NCBI GenBank assembly: GCA_004380135.1
Contig: QXCR01000389.1
Location: forward strand, 1-10,696
Direction: 5' to 3'
DNA from: Stemphylium vesicarium
Taxonomy: Eukaryota > Ascomycota > Dothideomycetes > Pleosporales > Pleosporaceae
DNA: 10,696 bases
In this document: positions 1 through 8,559 of the stretch, one piece after another
Layout: each line of letters starts with the position of its first letter
Position numbering within the stretch: position 1 is the first letter of the stretch
The notes under the pieces: generated by a model
Database searches by the model: none
The model's input: the letters and a program-made list of their open reading frames with translations, nothing else
Told to the model about the DNA's origin: nothing
Program-made: the position numbers and the translations under genes

Positions 1-136
1 GCCCGCAGGACCTGATAGCCCTGATCCAGCGAGCTTAGCTCACTGGTATTAGGACAGCATAAGGCAGGATTATAGTGCAACGATTATGGATTCATTAGGG
101 AGGTCAGCTTTGGTTGGCACCTCAGCTGAGGGGGTG
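1..136 (+). mobile_element. 3' internal end of LTR retroelement, left copy
   Basis: This stretch lies directly upstream of a 162-bp LTR and matches the reverse complement of 10133-10270 along its whole length, so it is the 3' end of the internal region of a retroelement that continues off the left edge. One frame opens at the window edge and stops within about 35 bases, which could be the tail of the element's polyprotein, but it is too short to classify as copia or gypsy. Against the right copy it shows 13 differences, all C/T or G/A. This left copy keeps the C or G state at each, so it is the less mutated one. Confidence 0.75.
124..136 (+). other. Polypurine tract of left retroelement
   Basis: A purine-rich run (AGCTGAGGGGGTG) ends exactly where the LTR starts with TGTAAC. 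Its position fits the plus-strand priming site of LTR retroelements. The same pattern, AGCTG-(A)-GGGGG-TG, precedes a different LTR near 4982 and the right copy near 10133. Confidence 0.65.
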
Positions 137-298
137 TGTAACCACGTGACTAGGGTCACATGATTTGCTATTGTAGCAGGCACCTACCTCTAAGCCGGAA
201 GCTCCGGAAACAGAAAAAGAGATCAGAACACACGACAACAGATAGCAATACAATCTTTGATCCGCAGCCTCTAACTCGACACTGCTCACGCAGTTACA
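137..298 (+). repeat. 3' LTR (162 bp), left copy
   Basis: The LTR starts TGTAAC and ends GTTACA, a 6-bp terminal inverted repeat with canonical TG..CA ends. It is base-for-base the reverse complement of 9973-10132 except for one extra AC dinucleotide. The polypurine tract on its left identifies it as a 3' LTR on the + strand. The flanking bases to the right (GTGGT) should be one copy of the target duplication; the partner lies off the window. Confidence 0.85.
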
Positions 299-497
299 GT
301 GGTTCACTCGTTGGGTGAGCTTGCGGCAACGTTTGCGGCAGGCATTGGCTTACGGCAGGCGGCTATGCAGATCGCCTACTACCGTGGTTTATACGCGCCT
401 ATCTACTGGGGTGCGGGCGGACAACGGGGAGGCAGCCAAACGTTTCTGTGGCCAGCCCGCCTAGGTACTAATATTCCAAGGTTGCTTTAACACATGA
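299..497. other. Unassigned stretch between two LTRs
   Basis: About 200 bases separate the left 3' LTR from the solo LTR at 498. The stretch is relatively GC-rich and holds an open frame of 63 codons on the + strand, but that frame starts at the LTR junction, shows no motif I recognise and is probably chance or a gene fragment. The last five bases (CATGA, 493-497) are one copy of a target duplication. Confidence 0.4.
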
Positions 498-728
498 TGT
501 TGCGGTGAATGCAGTGAAGCAAATGATCATGTATAGCAGCTCAGCAAAAGGTAATCAGTGTATTGTTGTTGTGTTGTTGTAGCTACGACGCGCGCAGCTA
601 TATATACCCTCTGTTTACATGACGTATCTCTGATGCCAGCAAGAGCAGAAGGTGCTCATGGAGTGGAAGGAGGAGAGCAGGACAACGCACGTGGCACACG
701 TGACGTGCCCACCTCACAAACCGTCACA
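498..728 (-). repeat. Solo LTR with CATGA target-site duplication
   Basis: On the minus strand the element starts TGTGACGG and ends CCGCAACA, that is TG..CA. It is flanked on both sides by the same 5 bases, CATGA at 493-497 and at 729-733, as left by a retroviral-type integrase. There is no internal region, so it is a solo LTR produced by LTR-LTR recombination. On the minus strand a TATATATA box is followed by a CAACAACA-rich leader, which sets the orientation. A cluster of CACGTG/TGACGTG motifs at about 689-711 lies in the U3-like part. It sits 3' of the receptor gene, about 265 bases from its stop. Confidence 0.8.
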
Positions 729-992
729 CATGACGCTGCTGTCATACCGGGAAAGCCCTCCTGTGTAAACAACTCGCATTAAACACCTATCAATAATGTC
801 TTTTAAGACACGAATAGCTGGTGCGAAGAAGTGTGAAGTACAAATTGTCATTCAGGTGGGTACAGAGCACCAGGCTATTTACAGAGGGCTAATGTTAAGC
901 CACTAGTCCTCATCCATCCGTTCCTTCACATGTGCCATAGCAATTCCCATAGTATTGTCCATCTACAAACTCGATGTAGTCGGAATGGTCTT

Positions 993-2474
993 TTAGTATT
1001 TCAAATCCTTAAGTTCCATTCGCTCCGTCTCTACATGTACCAGCGCCTGCTCATCGCTATCATGATCACGGCCCATTTCGAACGTCTTGGTGTACGTGAT
1101 AGCATTAGAGTCTGTTCGGCTGTCCGAGAACGTCGACCCAGTGGCTAGTGGGTTTCTAAACTTCTTGATGCGGTTACTCGAATCCTCGTGTTGGACATAT
1201 GGTTGGCTGTTGCCCTGTGTAGAGCCAAATATGCGGGGGGATAGGTTGATGAACATCTTGCGAATCGAGGGTAGACATGCACAGATAACACCGACTTTGA
1301 TTTCGATGCTGGACCAGTTGACTAGATCAGTTTGGTCGTAAGTTGGATTCGCAGACGCGGCGAATTTGACGAGCGAGCTGAGGCGGAGGATCGATACAAG
1401 AGTTACGCTGGAGCGCTGTTAGAATATGGAATTTGCACTAGCAGGAACAACTTACAAAGTACCGAAAGTGAACATGACAGCGACGCCCAATTTTCTGCGC
1501 CATGACATCTGCAAGGCATAGACCTCGCGAAGTGGCAAAGCCAGCATCCAAATGTCCAGAAGGATAGAAAGGACAGCGTTACTCCAGGCCAACGCGTTAA
1601 TGTTGATGCATGTCCCATCTGTATCGCCGTCCAATCTCGTATAGAAAAAAGACGTTGGCCAACACTGAAAAGCTCCTGCGAAAAAGTAGGCAGTACCCCA
1701 AAGGGCGGTGAAAACCATGGTTCCCCAGAGAAGGCGCTTGACGAGCGTGCCCGGGAAGATTCGCAAGAAGAGAAACAAGATGGTAAGCTTTAGCAAAGCG
1801 AGCTGGACGAAATAAAGGACCTCCAAGGCGTATATGTATTTAGAGAACTCGACGATTTGGTCAAATGTTACCGTCCAAACGTCTTTTCCGAGACCATTGG
1901 GTATGGATTTACGATCTATTATTACCATAGACGGGATTAAGGAGACCTGTGTGAAGACGACGGTATAGTCGTCCCATCCGAAGTCTCTAGGGGTGTAGGC
2001 GGCTTTGTAGACGATCCGGGCAAGAACGAAGAAGGCAGAGATAATTCCGGATATCAAGTTGGAAAGACGGGCCGATTCGCTAATGTCGCGTATCGGAGCA
2101 CCGCATGCCGTACTAGTCAGGTTTTTCGTGGCTGTTCAACCACAGTTAGTTTAGGTCAAAGTAGTTGAAGGAGCTAGCCACTTACTCAGACTTTGCCTAA
2201 GTGTGCACGACTGCGTGACACACGTCCCAACATCGTTTTGAAACTTGGTATCTAAACATATGCAAGTTGTATTTGTAGCTTCGCATGATGACTTTGGAAG
2301 CTCAATAGCCAGACAGCTTTGCTAGACATATGTCAGTAGTGTTGAATACGATCAGTTTGCGATACGTACAGCGCATGTAGGAAGCTGTTGCACCATCGCC
2401 ATCAACCCAGACTGCTGTGCGAGTCCTACATGTACCCATGCCAGCAAGGGGAGTAGAAGATGGAAGGGTTTCAT
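993..2474 (-). CDS. CFEM-domain seven-transmembrane receptor, PTH11-like
   Basis: The coding sequence has four exons: 2474-2370, 2321-2186, 2131-1456 and 1407-993, giving 443 residues. The introns are 48, 54 and 48 nt, all GT..AG; the last two have CTAAC branch points. Residues 1-19 form a signal peptide. A complete CFEM domain follows, with eight cysteines at 34, 38, 48, 55, 57, 69, 74 and 90, spaced as in the family. Seven hydrophobic helices run from about 106 to 353, with the family motifs GWDD (132-135), FQCWP (235-239) and DIWMLALPL (273-281). The tail after 354 is polar and presumably cytosolic. This is the architecture of PTH11-type fungal receptors, which sense surface cues in plant pathogens; the ligand cannot be told. 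Position 52 is Asn where CFEM domains usually carry Asp, which in haem-binding members is the iron ligand. No stop or frameshift is visible. The start was chosen because it gives the signal peptide. Confidence 0.9.
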
Positions 2475-2797
2475 CGTGTCTTTGATTCGCTTGCTGGAAT
2501 CGTGAGCAGCGGAATAGACCCGGAGTGTAGAATATATGAGCTAAATGGTGGGGTTCCAGAATAAACGGCTCTCGAATCGCCCTGGAAGCCAAGATTGGGG
2601 AATGTTAGGCTGTTAAATGTTGTCCGGCCTGGTCCCTAAGATCTCCACGGACCGTACCTACATGATACGCATGTCCCACAAGAGAAACGAATGACTGCAG
2701 GCGCCTCTAGCCTATCGAACGTTACCAAAACTCAGGGACTTAGGTCTACAGTAGTGCCGATACTCGAGGAATATCCATCTTCCGTACTAGAGAAACA
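2475..2797. other. Intergenic, presumed receptor promoter
   Basis: The stretch lies upstream of the receptor gene. Apart from the TATA-like box I see no gene, repeat or RNA here. Short open frames on the minus strand at 2302-2592 are out-of-frame shadows of the receptor's first exons. Confidence 0.4.
2531..2537 (-). promoter_or_regulatory. TATA-like box of the receptor gene
   Basis: An ATATATT run on the minus strand lies about 60 bases upstream of the receptor start codon, a plausible distance for a fungal TATA box. Nothing else recognisable is seen between 2475 and 2797. Confidence 0.3.
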
Positions 2798-3538
2798 TTA
2801 TCCCATGCGTGGGCGTTGAGCACCGGCGCTAGAATCCCTGACTAAAATAGAGGAAAACTTTGATAATAACCTAAGCGGTTGCACCTTCCCCATAGTCCGG
2901 AAAGTGTACCAAAGATGATGGTTCGTTGCGTCGAAGAGAAAGTCGTCCACAACCGGGCTGGGCGTGCAAAGATGATGCTTTAGTCCTACCATCCCTAGGT
3001 CCGCCATGCGACACGCAACAGTCGCCAGGGAACCGTCACGATTGGGAGCGTTGTACTTCATGCACTTCATGGCAATGTGTGAGAGGCTGAACATGCTGTG
3101 AAACACGGTGTCCGCTCGTTGTCGATCGAAACGTCGTGGAGACTTCACCGACTTCACGAAGTAATTGCAACAACATACACGCTCGATTTCATTGATCTAT
3201 GCCAAGTCCTACCAAACAAACCTCCTGCAATCTGGTCACTCGGCCCGATGGCGTAGTTGGCGGGGTAGGACGCGGGTTGTAGAAGCCACACAACTTTAAA
3301 TCAGAGGGCTTCCAGGCCACCACTACCTAAATATTTGTCCGCGGGAACTATGGAGAATACGCTTTGGTCTCCTGTCATAAACGCGCATAACTCTATTTCA
3401 CCGGCCAAACCAGGTTCCTTCCAAAATAAATGTATTTTTGGAGCCAGCGCTGAGCTTCGTTGACAATGGACTAAGCATGGATTGCATCTCGACATCTTCA
3501 ACACCTTTAAGTTTGACGACAATCCTATCGAGCTTCAT
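2798..3538 (-). pseudogene. Decayed coding stretch, unidentified
   Basis: Several minus-strand pieces in different frames have protein-like composition. One piece (3538-3398, 46 codons, ATG start) runs in one frame. A second (3522-3304) overlaps it in another frame, and after a single TGA at 3303-3301 that frame stays open for about 50 codons to near 3155. A third piece (3157-2798, 119 codons) is in yet another frame. A frameshifted, stop-interrupted gene explains this better than three small genes. I do not recognise the product. Because it lies downstream of the polyketide synthase relic on the same strand, it could be the decayed continuation of that gene (enoyl reductase region). The residues around VPADKYL are reminiscent of that domain, but the match is weak. 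Confidence 0.35.
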
Positions 3539-3856
3539 TAAATCTCATAGCTGTATTACGCTAGTTGGATAGGGGCTCCAGATTCAAACTTTGACCATTC
3601 CAGGCCACAGGCACTAGCTGGCACTATCGCAAAGCTTATTATGAGCATGGTCCAATAGACAAGTTCCATCGAAACCAAAAGCAGTCAAGAAGCGCAACTC
3701 CGTTTATTAGCGACTGTTTCACTTAGAACATTCCGTGTCGATCATACGTCAATTTCTATGGCCAGCTACTCCGGTACTACTGCACTGGAAGAAGTCGATT
3801 GCTTGGGCGGTGAGGCAAAATTCCGGGGTTCTATGTGGCGATTGGCTAGCTGTATT
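3539..3856. other. No gene recognised
   Basis: The stretch lies between the two decayed minus-strand regions. Fragments of open frame occur on both strands but none shows a family motif. If the two pseudogenes are one, this would be its inter-domain part. Confidence 0.3.
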
Positions 3857-4780
3857 CTAAGCTGCGAAGTTAAGTCTGTGCCTACAGATGTGTTGTGTAA
3901 CATGCATGTGATAGAATACCGTCCCGTGCGCGAAGCGAGCTAGTTCGCGGGGTTGGGCCACTCTACTATAATTGCCACTGCCAATTTCAAGCTTGAGCCC
4001 GAGCACTTGCATTGTAAGGTGAGGCATCTCCAATGGTACCACGCGGGCTGTAGGAAGCGTCTGCGCCGGTCACCCGCGGTAGGTTCCTGGCCGATCTATG
4101 CAACTGCTGAAGCTTCTGCAGCCGAATTCCGCTAATAGGCAATTTTGCAAACAGAGAGTCATCCACGTCTTGTAGACATAGAACATCCATCGTACAGTCT
4201 TGTTCTTCTACAGCGAGTTCGTCGATGCTGGGTACGATTCTCACTTGGCCAGGTTGCTGCCATCTCGATGGCAGGATAGATGTGGTTTCGTCGATCATTC
4301 TGCTGTTATACAAGCTGCGTCCTCCAATGACGAGTAGCAGGTAAGTGGGCTCAGGTGCGGCTGGATCAGCCGTACGAAGTCATCGCTGAGAGCCCTACTG
4401 ATGATACACGAACGAAAATGCCTACTCTCGTCCGGGTTGTCGTAGGATACGGTTTGAGCACCAGAGAAGCCTGAGCTGCACAGTAGTCTACGCCATTCAA
4501 CTGGCGGGAAGACTAGGCCACCGCCAGAGAGAAGGCTGCCGACCATGATATGCGCCCTAGTGATTTCCGAGAGCATTACATAGCCACCGGGACACATTAA
4601 AGTTCGAGCTTTCTGCAAAGTCCCCTTCCAGATCATTTTGCTGGAAGAGTGAGTGGAGAATGTCTGAGCTGCGATGACGACATGGTATGCGTTGGAGGCT
4701 TTTGATGTGCGTCCATTCTGCAAGCAGCAGCAGGTCCTGTGCCGCCAATAATTCGAACCCTTTTTGCGCATATAGAGTTG
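3857..4780 (-). pseudogene. Relic of a highly reducing polyketide synthase
   Basis: Read on the minus strand, about 4780 to 4386 encodes the C-terminal half of the C-methyltransferase domain: YHVVIAAQTF, then CPGGYVMLSEIT, then FSGAQTVSYDNPD, matching the usual VVIAxNVLHAT, PGGxLxLLEIT and GFSG blocks. The frame then shifts, and 4385-3990 carries the linker after the methyltransferase, with LLVIGGRSL, VRIVPSIDEL and LCLQDVDDSLFAKL. A second shift near 4020 leads into LEMPHLTMQVLGLKLE, ending at a TAG at 3859-3857. Upstream of 4740 a QKGFELLA block in another frame looks like the QGFE block of the same domain. These enzymes normally exceed 2,000 residues; ketosynthase, acyltransferase, dehydratase and carrier domains are absent. 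At least three frame changes and internal losses make it non-functional. Its upstream side ends at the LTR at 4783. Confidence 0.75.
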
Positions 4781-4782
4781 TC

Positions 4783-4981
4783 TAGAGGTTAGTGCAAGTA
4801 GTGCGCATGTAGGAAGAATTAACGGATTGAATTGAGGTTCTATTGTATGTTCCTATGAACAATGTATATAGTAGGAGAGCGGTGAGGCGCAGAGCAGCGG
4901 TCAGGTGTACTACGTGGTACAGCAGTGGAGACATGAAACTGTGATACGTGATACAAGAGGAAAGACTCCAAAACCGTGACA
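4783..4981 (-). repeat. 3' LTR of a second retroelement family
   Basis: On the minus strand this starts TGTCACGG and ends AACCTCTA. It shares both ends and several internal blocks with 8566-8760, for example the 24-base block around GTTAGTGCAAGTAGTGCG, but the middle has diverged. A G-rich polypurine tract (GCTGGGGGGTG, minus strand) abuts its TG end at 4982, so it is a 3' LTR with a scrap of internal region. The ending CCTCTA against CCTCCA in the other copy is a CpA-to-TpA change. No target duplication is seen, as the 5' LTR side is gone. Confidence 0.65.
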
Positions 4982-5042
4982 CACCCCCCAGCTAGCGGAG
5001 ACGCGCAGACAGGGAGTCAACGACAGCTAAGCAGGATTAGTG
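4982..5042 (-). mobile_element. Polypurine tract and internal scrap of second retroelement
   Basis: The minus strand reads a G-rich tract straight into the LTR at 4981. The 40-50 bases further upstream probably belong to the same element's 3' internal end. They run into the LINE without a clear boundary, and the exact junction near 5020-5042 is uncertain. Confidence 0.45.
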
Positions 5043-6881
5043 TACATAGATGCCGTTAAGGTCATCTCTAGCAACCTATTAAAGGCCTTTTAGGCGCTAA
5101 GTAATACTAATAAGGCTAATTTAGTGTATAAACTCTATAAATTTACCTTCTCTTACATGGATGATATATGCATCGGAACTAGTGCAATGTCAACAAAGAA
5201 ACTAAAGAAGATACTTAAGAGAACTGTAAAAGCCGTACTGCAGGAAGCTAGAGAGAGCGCAATCGAATTCGACGTAGAAAAGATAGAGCTCCTCTACGCT
5301 AGCCGCAAGAGAGAGATTGCAGCAGAACCCGTATAAGTAGGAGAGAGCCTAATCCAACCTAGCAACTGCGTACGCTGGCTAGGCTTCTTTCTTGACACTA
5401 AGCTATCCTACTAGAAGCACGTACAAACAAAGGCAGCAGCAGCATAGAAGGTCTTCTAGCGACTCTAAAGGCTAGGAAATACACAGAGAGGCCTTACTAC
5501 ATAGGCTATAAGGCAGCTCTACACTACCTGCGTCTTCTTAATTATAGATTACGGAGTGTAGCTCTAGTGGGGCAAGAGGAAGAAATCCCTTCTAAAAGAG
5601 TACCAACAGCTACAGAACTCAGCTCTACGCCAGATCCTAGGAGCCTTTCAAGGCTCCCCTATAAGAGCTATGGAGATTGAAGCAGCATTACCACCTGTTA
5701 GCCTTAGAGCCGAGAAGCTCTGCAACCAGTACGCCATCAGAGTCCTATCACTGGCTAAGAATCATCCTATTTGTACAGCAATACAGGAACAACAGCAAAA
5801 GCATGTCTCTACGCAGCTAGGAGAGCTTGCAAAGAGAGCACAAGGACACAGCAATATGGAGGAGATCTCTATTCTGCTCGCTAAGCCGTGGAGCAAACCT
5901 GCTTCAGCCTACGCTACGCTTACTATCTTAAGTAGTAGCAAAGATGAAGCAGTAGAGCTTTACACGCAATAGCTTCGGGGCCTAAAAGATAAAATAAGAG
6001 AACCTATTCTGCTATACACAGATGGCTCTAAGATAGGAGAAGAGATAGCCGCAGGTTACTGTTAGATCTCTGCACAAGGCAGATACACACAGGCAAAGAA
6101 CATCAGCCTAGGAAAGAAACTAGAGATTATGGACGCAGAGCTCGCAGCAATCTGCCAAGCCCTGCAGAACCTAGCGAGCTAAGACGTATAGGGAGAAGAA
6201 ATACACGTCTTTATAGATAGCTAAGCCGCCCTAAAACGACTTTAAAAGATTACTCTAATAGGAGGCTAGAGAGTCTACTATAAGATTACTAAGCTCTATA
6301 AGACGCTCTTACTCTAAAATAATAAGATCTATATATCTTAGGTTCTAGAATATAGAGAGATCTAAGGCAATAAATACGCAGATAGGCTAGCTAGGGCTAA
6401 CCTTAAGAGAAAGGTAGTAAACCTAGGTACCTCTCTAAGCTACCTTAAGAGGAAAGCGAAGAAAGAAATTCTAGCTAGCTAGAAGTAAGAGTAGAAGGAT
6501 ACTAAATAAGAAGAAAAGAGAAAGGCCTACACTATAGTAATATAGGACAGGCTAAAGGTCTTATATAAGTTATAGCTACTTACTAGGCTAAAGAAAATAT
6601 AGGCTGCGTACTACTAGCTTAAGCTAGAGAAAGGCTTCTTTAAGTAGTTCTCTAAGGCTATAGGTAAAGACGACAAAGGAGAATGCTTTAGTAACTGCAA
6701 CTCTCTATAGACACCTAAGCATCTTCTCCTACACTGCAAGCACTACACGAAGGAGAGAAGGAAGATGAAAGACGCGCTCAACACACCTATACTTACGCTA
6801 CAACTGCTATTTATTACGGCAAAAGGAAGCGCTGCTCTCGTAGCCTTCCTAGAAAAAACAAAGATTGCTACAGCTAACTAG
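5043..6881 (+). pseudogene. LINE ORF2 remnant: reverse transcriptase and RNase H
   Basis: One frame, without any frameshift, carries the whole remnant. It has the reverse transcriptase catalytic YMDD at 5154-5165 (usually F/YxDD), then IEFDVEKIELLYASRKR and RWLGFFLDTKLS, the standard blocks after it in Tad-clade LINEs. RNase H follows with its acidic residues intact: Asp in YTDGS (6021-6023), Glu in DAELAAI (6138-6140), Asp in FIDS (6216-6218) and Asp in YADRLA (6381-6383). The histidine expected in the GHxxIxGN block reads Tyr, as a CAY-to-TAY change would give. A Cys-Cys-His-Cys cluster at 6684-6737 (C-x3-C-x7-H-x4-C) resembles the C-terminal zinc knuckle of such elements. About 30 in-frame stops occur, all TAA or TAG and none TGA, as expected if CAA, CAG and TGG were hit in CpA/TpG context. 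Confidence 0.85.
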
Positions 6882-7120
6882 CTGCTAGCAGCAGGAGCTC
6901 TCTAAGAGCCGAAGACGTCCACAACAAAATTATAAACAAATACTGGAAGAAACGAGAGGCAGCAATGCACGACGCAGGTGAAAGACTGCAGTTGATAGCA
7001 CTAAGCGTGGACCCTAGGAAAGAGGGATTAGCGAAGCATGCGCAGCGCTCCATAGCCCTACGGGCTGCATGAGCATCATTGTATTTATGCTAGCAATAGG
7101 TAGTGCAATGTAAATGATTT

Positions 7121-7139
7121 AAAAAAAAAAAAAAAAAAA
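7121..7139 (+). repeat. Poly(A) tail of the LINE
   Basis: Nineteen consecutive A residues close the LINE copy and set its strand and 3' end. GC-rich host-like sequence follows at once. Confidence 0.85.
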
Positions 7140-7211
7140 CCTCGCGCCGATCGCCGCACGGGACCTTGATCCCGGCGGAAAAACGGCTCAACTATGAATT
7201 GCACACAAGTC

Positions 7212-8357
7212 CTAATGCATGTCTTCCTCCGTTAAGATGCTCCACCATCGAAAAGAGTAAGGTATAGAGTTAGCAAGAACTGACGTTTTTCTCGGGTGCC
7301 GCATGCCTAGATCAACCATGCGTTTGTCATCCCATATGGCAAACCCATATTTGCGCCAGGCCTGAAAGGGGTACACAAGCGTAAGCGGAGCCCCATCAAG
7401 CCATCTATCGCTTGACATAGCGTGATGAAAGCGGCACGCCCATGGCGTTTGGTCGAGGTTTTCTGGACCCTGACTAAAGGTGTCCTTGTTGCGCTCGAAG
7501 AAGAGCGGCTCGGCACAGGAATACCTCGACACTGCCTCTTTATCCCAATGCATTGTTGGCAAATTATAAGCGTTGTCGTGAATAGTCTCTACTGAGTTAA
7601 TAGTCCCAGAGGTGACTGCGCTGAGAAAATCGTAGGCGGTCAAGATCTGCTCCCGCTGAGAGTTTGATATATCGTAAAAGCCATCTGCGCTGCTCTGGAA
7701 CAACACGTCAACTTCCTGTCTCGGCCAATTAATGCCTAGGCGGCCCCTGTGACCGGCACCCTGGAGTTCTAGGAAAAACTGCAGTTGCCAGAATGATCTG
7801 ATCATCCGCTGCTCCTCCACCCACGAAGGCGGGCCGGTATTCTGTGGAAGATAGTCCTTCCGACTCTCAGCGTTTTTAAATTCCTCTTGGCGTGTACGGC
7901 CAGCCCCGTTTTTAATAAGTGTAGAGGGCCTTAGCCCCATAGATTTTCGTATCAAATGTTCGAGGCAGGTATGGGACCAGGCATGGACATTCGCGGCGCT
8001 GGCGAGCAAGGACCGTACTACCGCGGTGGCTTGGTCCGGTCCAAATGAACGCCTGTCGTCGGTGGCCGCAGTGGAGTCAATTTTAGCCACCTTTTGAGCC
8101 TCGGCCAGAGATGCTGGAAAGTGGGAAAACCGAGCTTTGAGAACCGCGCCCATCAAGCGACGGGTCTGCACGGGAACGGTAGCCTCTAGAACCGCCTCGA
8201 CAATTTCGAGCGGATATCGGTTGAGCACTCTGCCCATAGCGGGCGACGCATGGGCTAAGCTCCGTAGTGAAAAAGGGTCTGGAGAGAGTTTGATTATCTT
8301 AATCCTGAGCTCCTCGGGAAGTTGACCAAATGCGTCTTGTTCAGTGGTCGCTGTCAT
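7212..8357 (-). CDS. F-box-like protein
   Basis: A single-exon gene of 381 codons without stops. The ATG at 8357-8355 is the first in the open frame and has an A at -3; the frame upstream of it contains no ATG. Residues 11-47 (LPEELRIKIIKLSPD..SLRSLAHASPAM) fit an N-terminal F-box-like motif, which in fungi recruits substrates to SCF ubiquitin ligases through Skp1. The remaining 330 residues show no repeats such as LRR or WD40 that I recognise; they are soluble, with no signal peptide or membrane segment. Such orphan F-box proteins are numerous in Pezizomycotina and most have no known substrate. The gene ends 73 bases from the LINE's poly(A), the two facing tail to tail. Base composition is ordinary and RIP damage is not apparent. 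The F-box call is a motif judgement; that the gene is real is more certain than its function. Confidence 0.75.
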   Translation of the reverse strand: MTATTEQDAFGQLPEELRIKIIKLSPDPFSLRSLAHASPAMGRVLNRYPLEIVEAVLEATVPVQTRRLMGAVLKARFSHFPASLAEAQKVAKIDSTAATDDRRSFGPDQATAVVRSLLASAANVHAWSHTCLEHLIRKSMGLRPSTLIKNGAGRTRQEEFKNAESRKDYLPQNTGPPSWVEEQRMIRSFWQLQFFLELQGAGHRGRLGINWPRQEVDVLFQSSADGFYDISNSQREQILTAYDFLSAVTSGTINSVETIHDNAYNLPTMHWDKEAVSRYSCAEPLFFERNKDTFSQGPENLDQTPWACRFHHAMSSDRWLDGAPLTLVYPFQAWRKYGFAIWDDKRMVDLGMRHPRKTSVLANSIPYSFRWWSILTEEDMH

Positions 8358-8559
8358 GGTTGCTGTCGTGGTCGCTTGTAGGCTCTTGGTGTTACTTTCA
8401 AGGTGGGTGTTTGGAGAGAAGGAGCCGCGGACTCGGCAGAAATTATGTAGTAAACATAACCGAGAACACGTCACAACGCTAGCAGGATGATTACTGTAGG
8501 CCAAACCATGGCTTATGACCAACTTTTCGAGTACTCTTCACAACTCTTTCCTATACCCT
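8358..8559 (-). promoter_or_regulatory. Presumed 5' flank of the F-box-like gene
   Basis: These 200 bases lie between the F-box-like start codon and the solo LTR. No TATA box stands out. The promoter may reach into or beyond the LTR. Confidence 0.3.

Larger units (their letters stand above)
5043..7139 (+). mobile_element. 5'-truncated, RIP-damaged Tad-like LINE
   Basis: This is a non-LTR retrotransposon copy consisting of the end of a reverse transcriptase, an RNase H domain, a C-terminal zinc-knuckle-like motif, an untranslated tail and A19 at 7121-7139. The endonuclease and most of the reverse transcriptase are missing. 5' truncation is usual for LINEs, but between about 5100 and 5150 the palm region also seems to be shortened internally. 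TpA is very common and CpA/TpG nearly absent at about 6190-6660, while 5340-6180 and 6690-7110 keep many CpA sites, so the RIP-like damage is patchy. No target duplication was found around it. Confidence 0.85.

Noticed and set aside
122..307. Open frame of 61 codons, minus strand, with a counterpart at 9913-10101
   Set aside because: Both lie within the two LTR copies; the shared peptide only reflects the repeat.
299..490. Possible continuation of the interrupted chitinase-like gene beside the left LTR
   Set aside because: No chitin-binding or GH18 motif is seen there in any frame I read, and the left copy is a separate insertion.
558..782. Open frame of 74 codons, plus strand
   Set aside because: It lies mostly in the solo LTR at 498-728 and has no protein-like motif.
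1403..1618. Open frame of 71 codons, minus strand
   Set aside because: It is an alternative frame across receptor exon 3 and intron 3; the spliced model explains the region.
2302..2592. Open frame of 96 codons, minus strand
   Set aside because: It is out of frame with the receptor's first two exons and loses the signal peptide and CFEM cysteines.
4557..4748. Open frame of 63 codons, minus strand
   Set aside because: Most of it is a shadow of the methyltransferase frame; only its first part may hold the upstream QGFE-like block.
8358..8522. Upstream extension of the F-box-like frame
   Set aside because: No ATG occurs in it, so it is the open 5' leader rather than protein.
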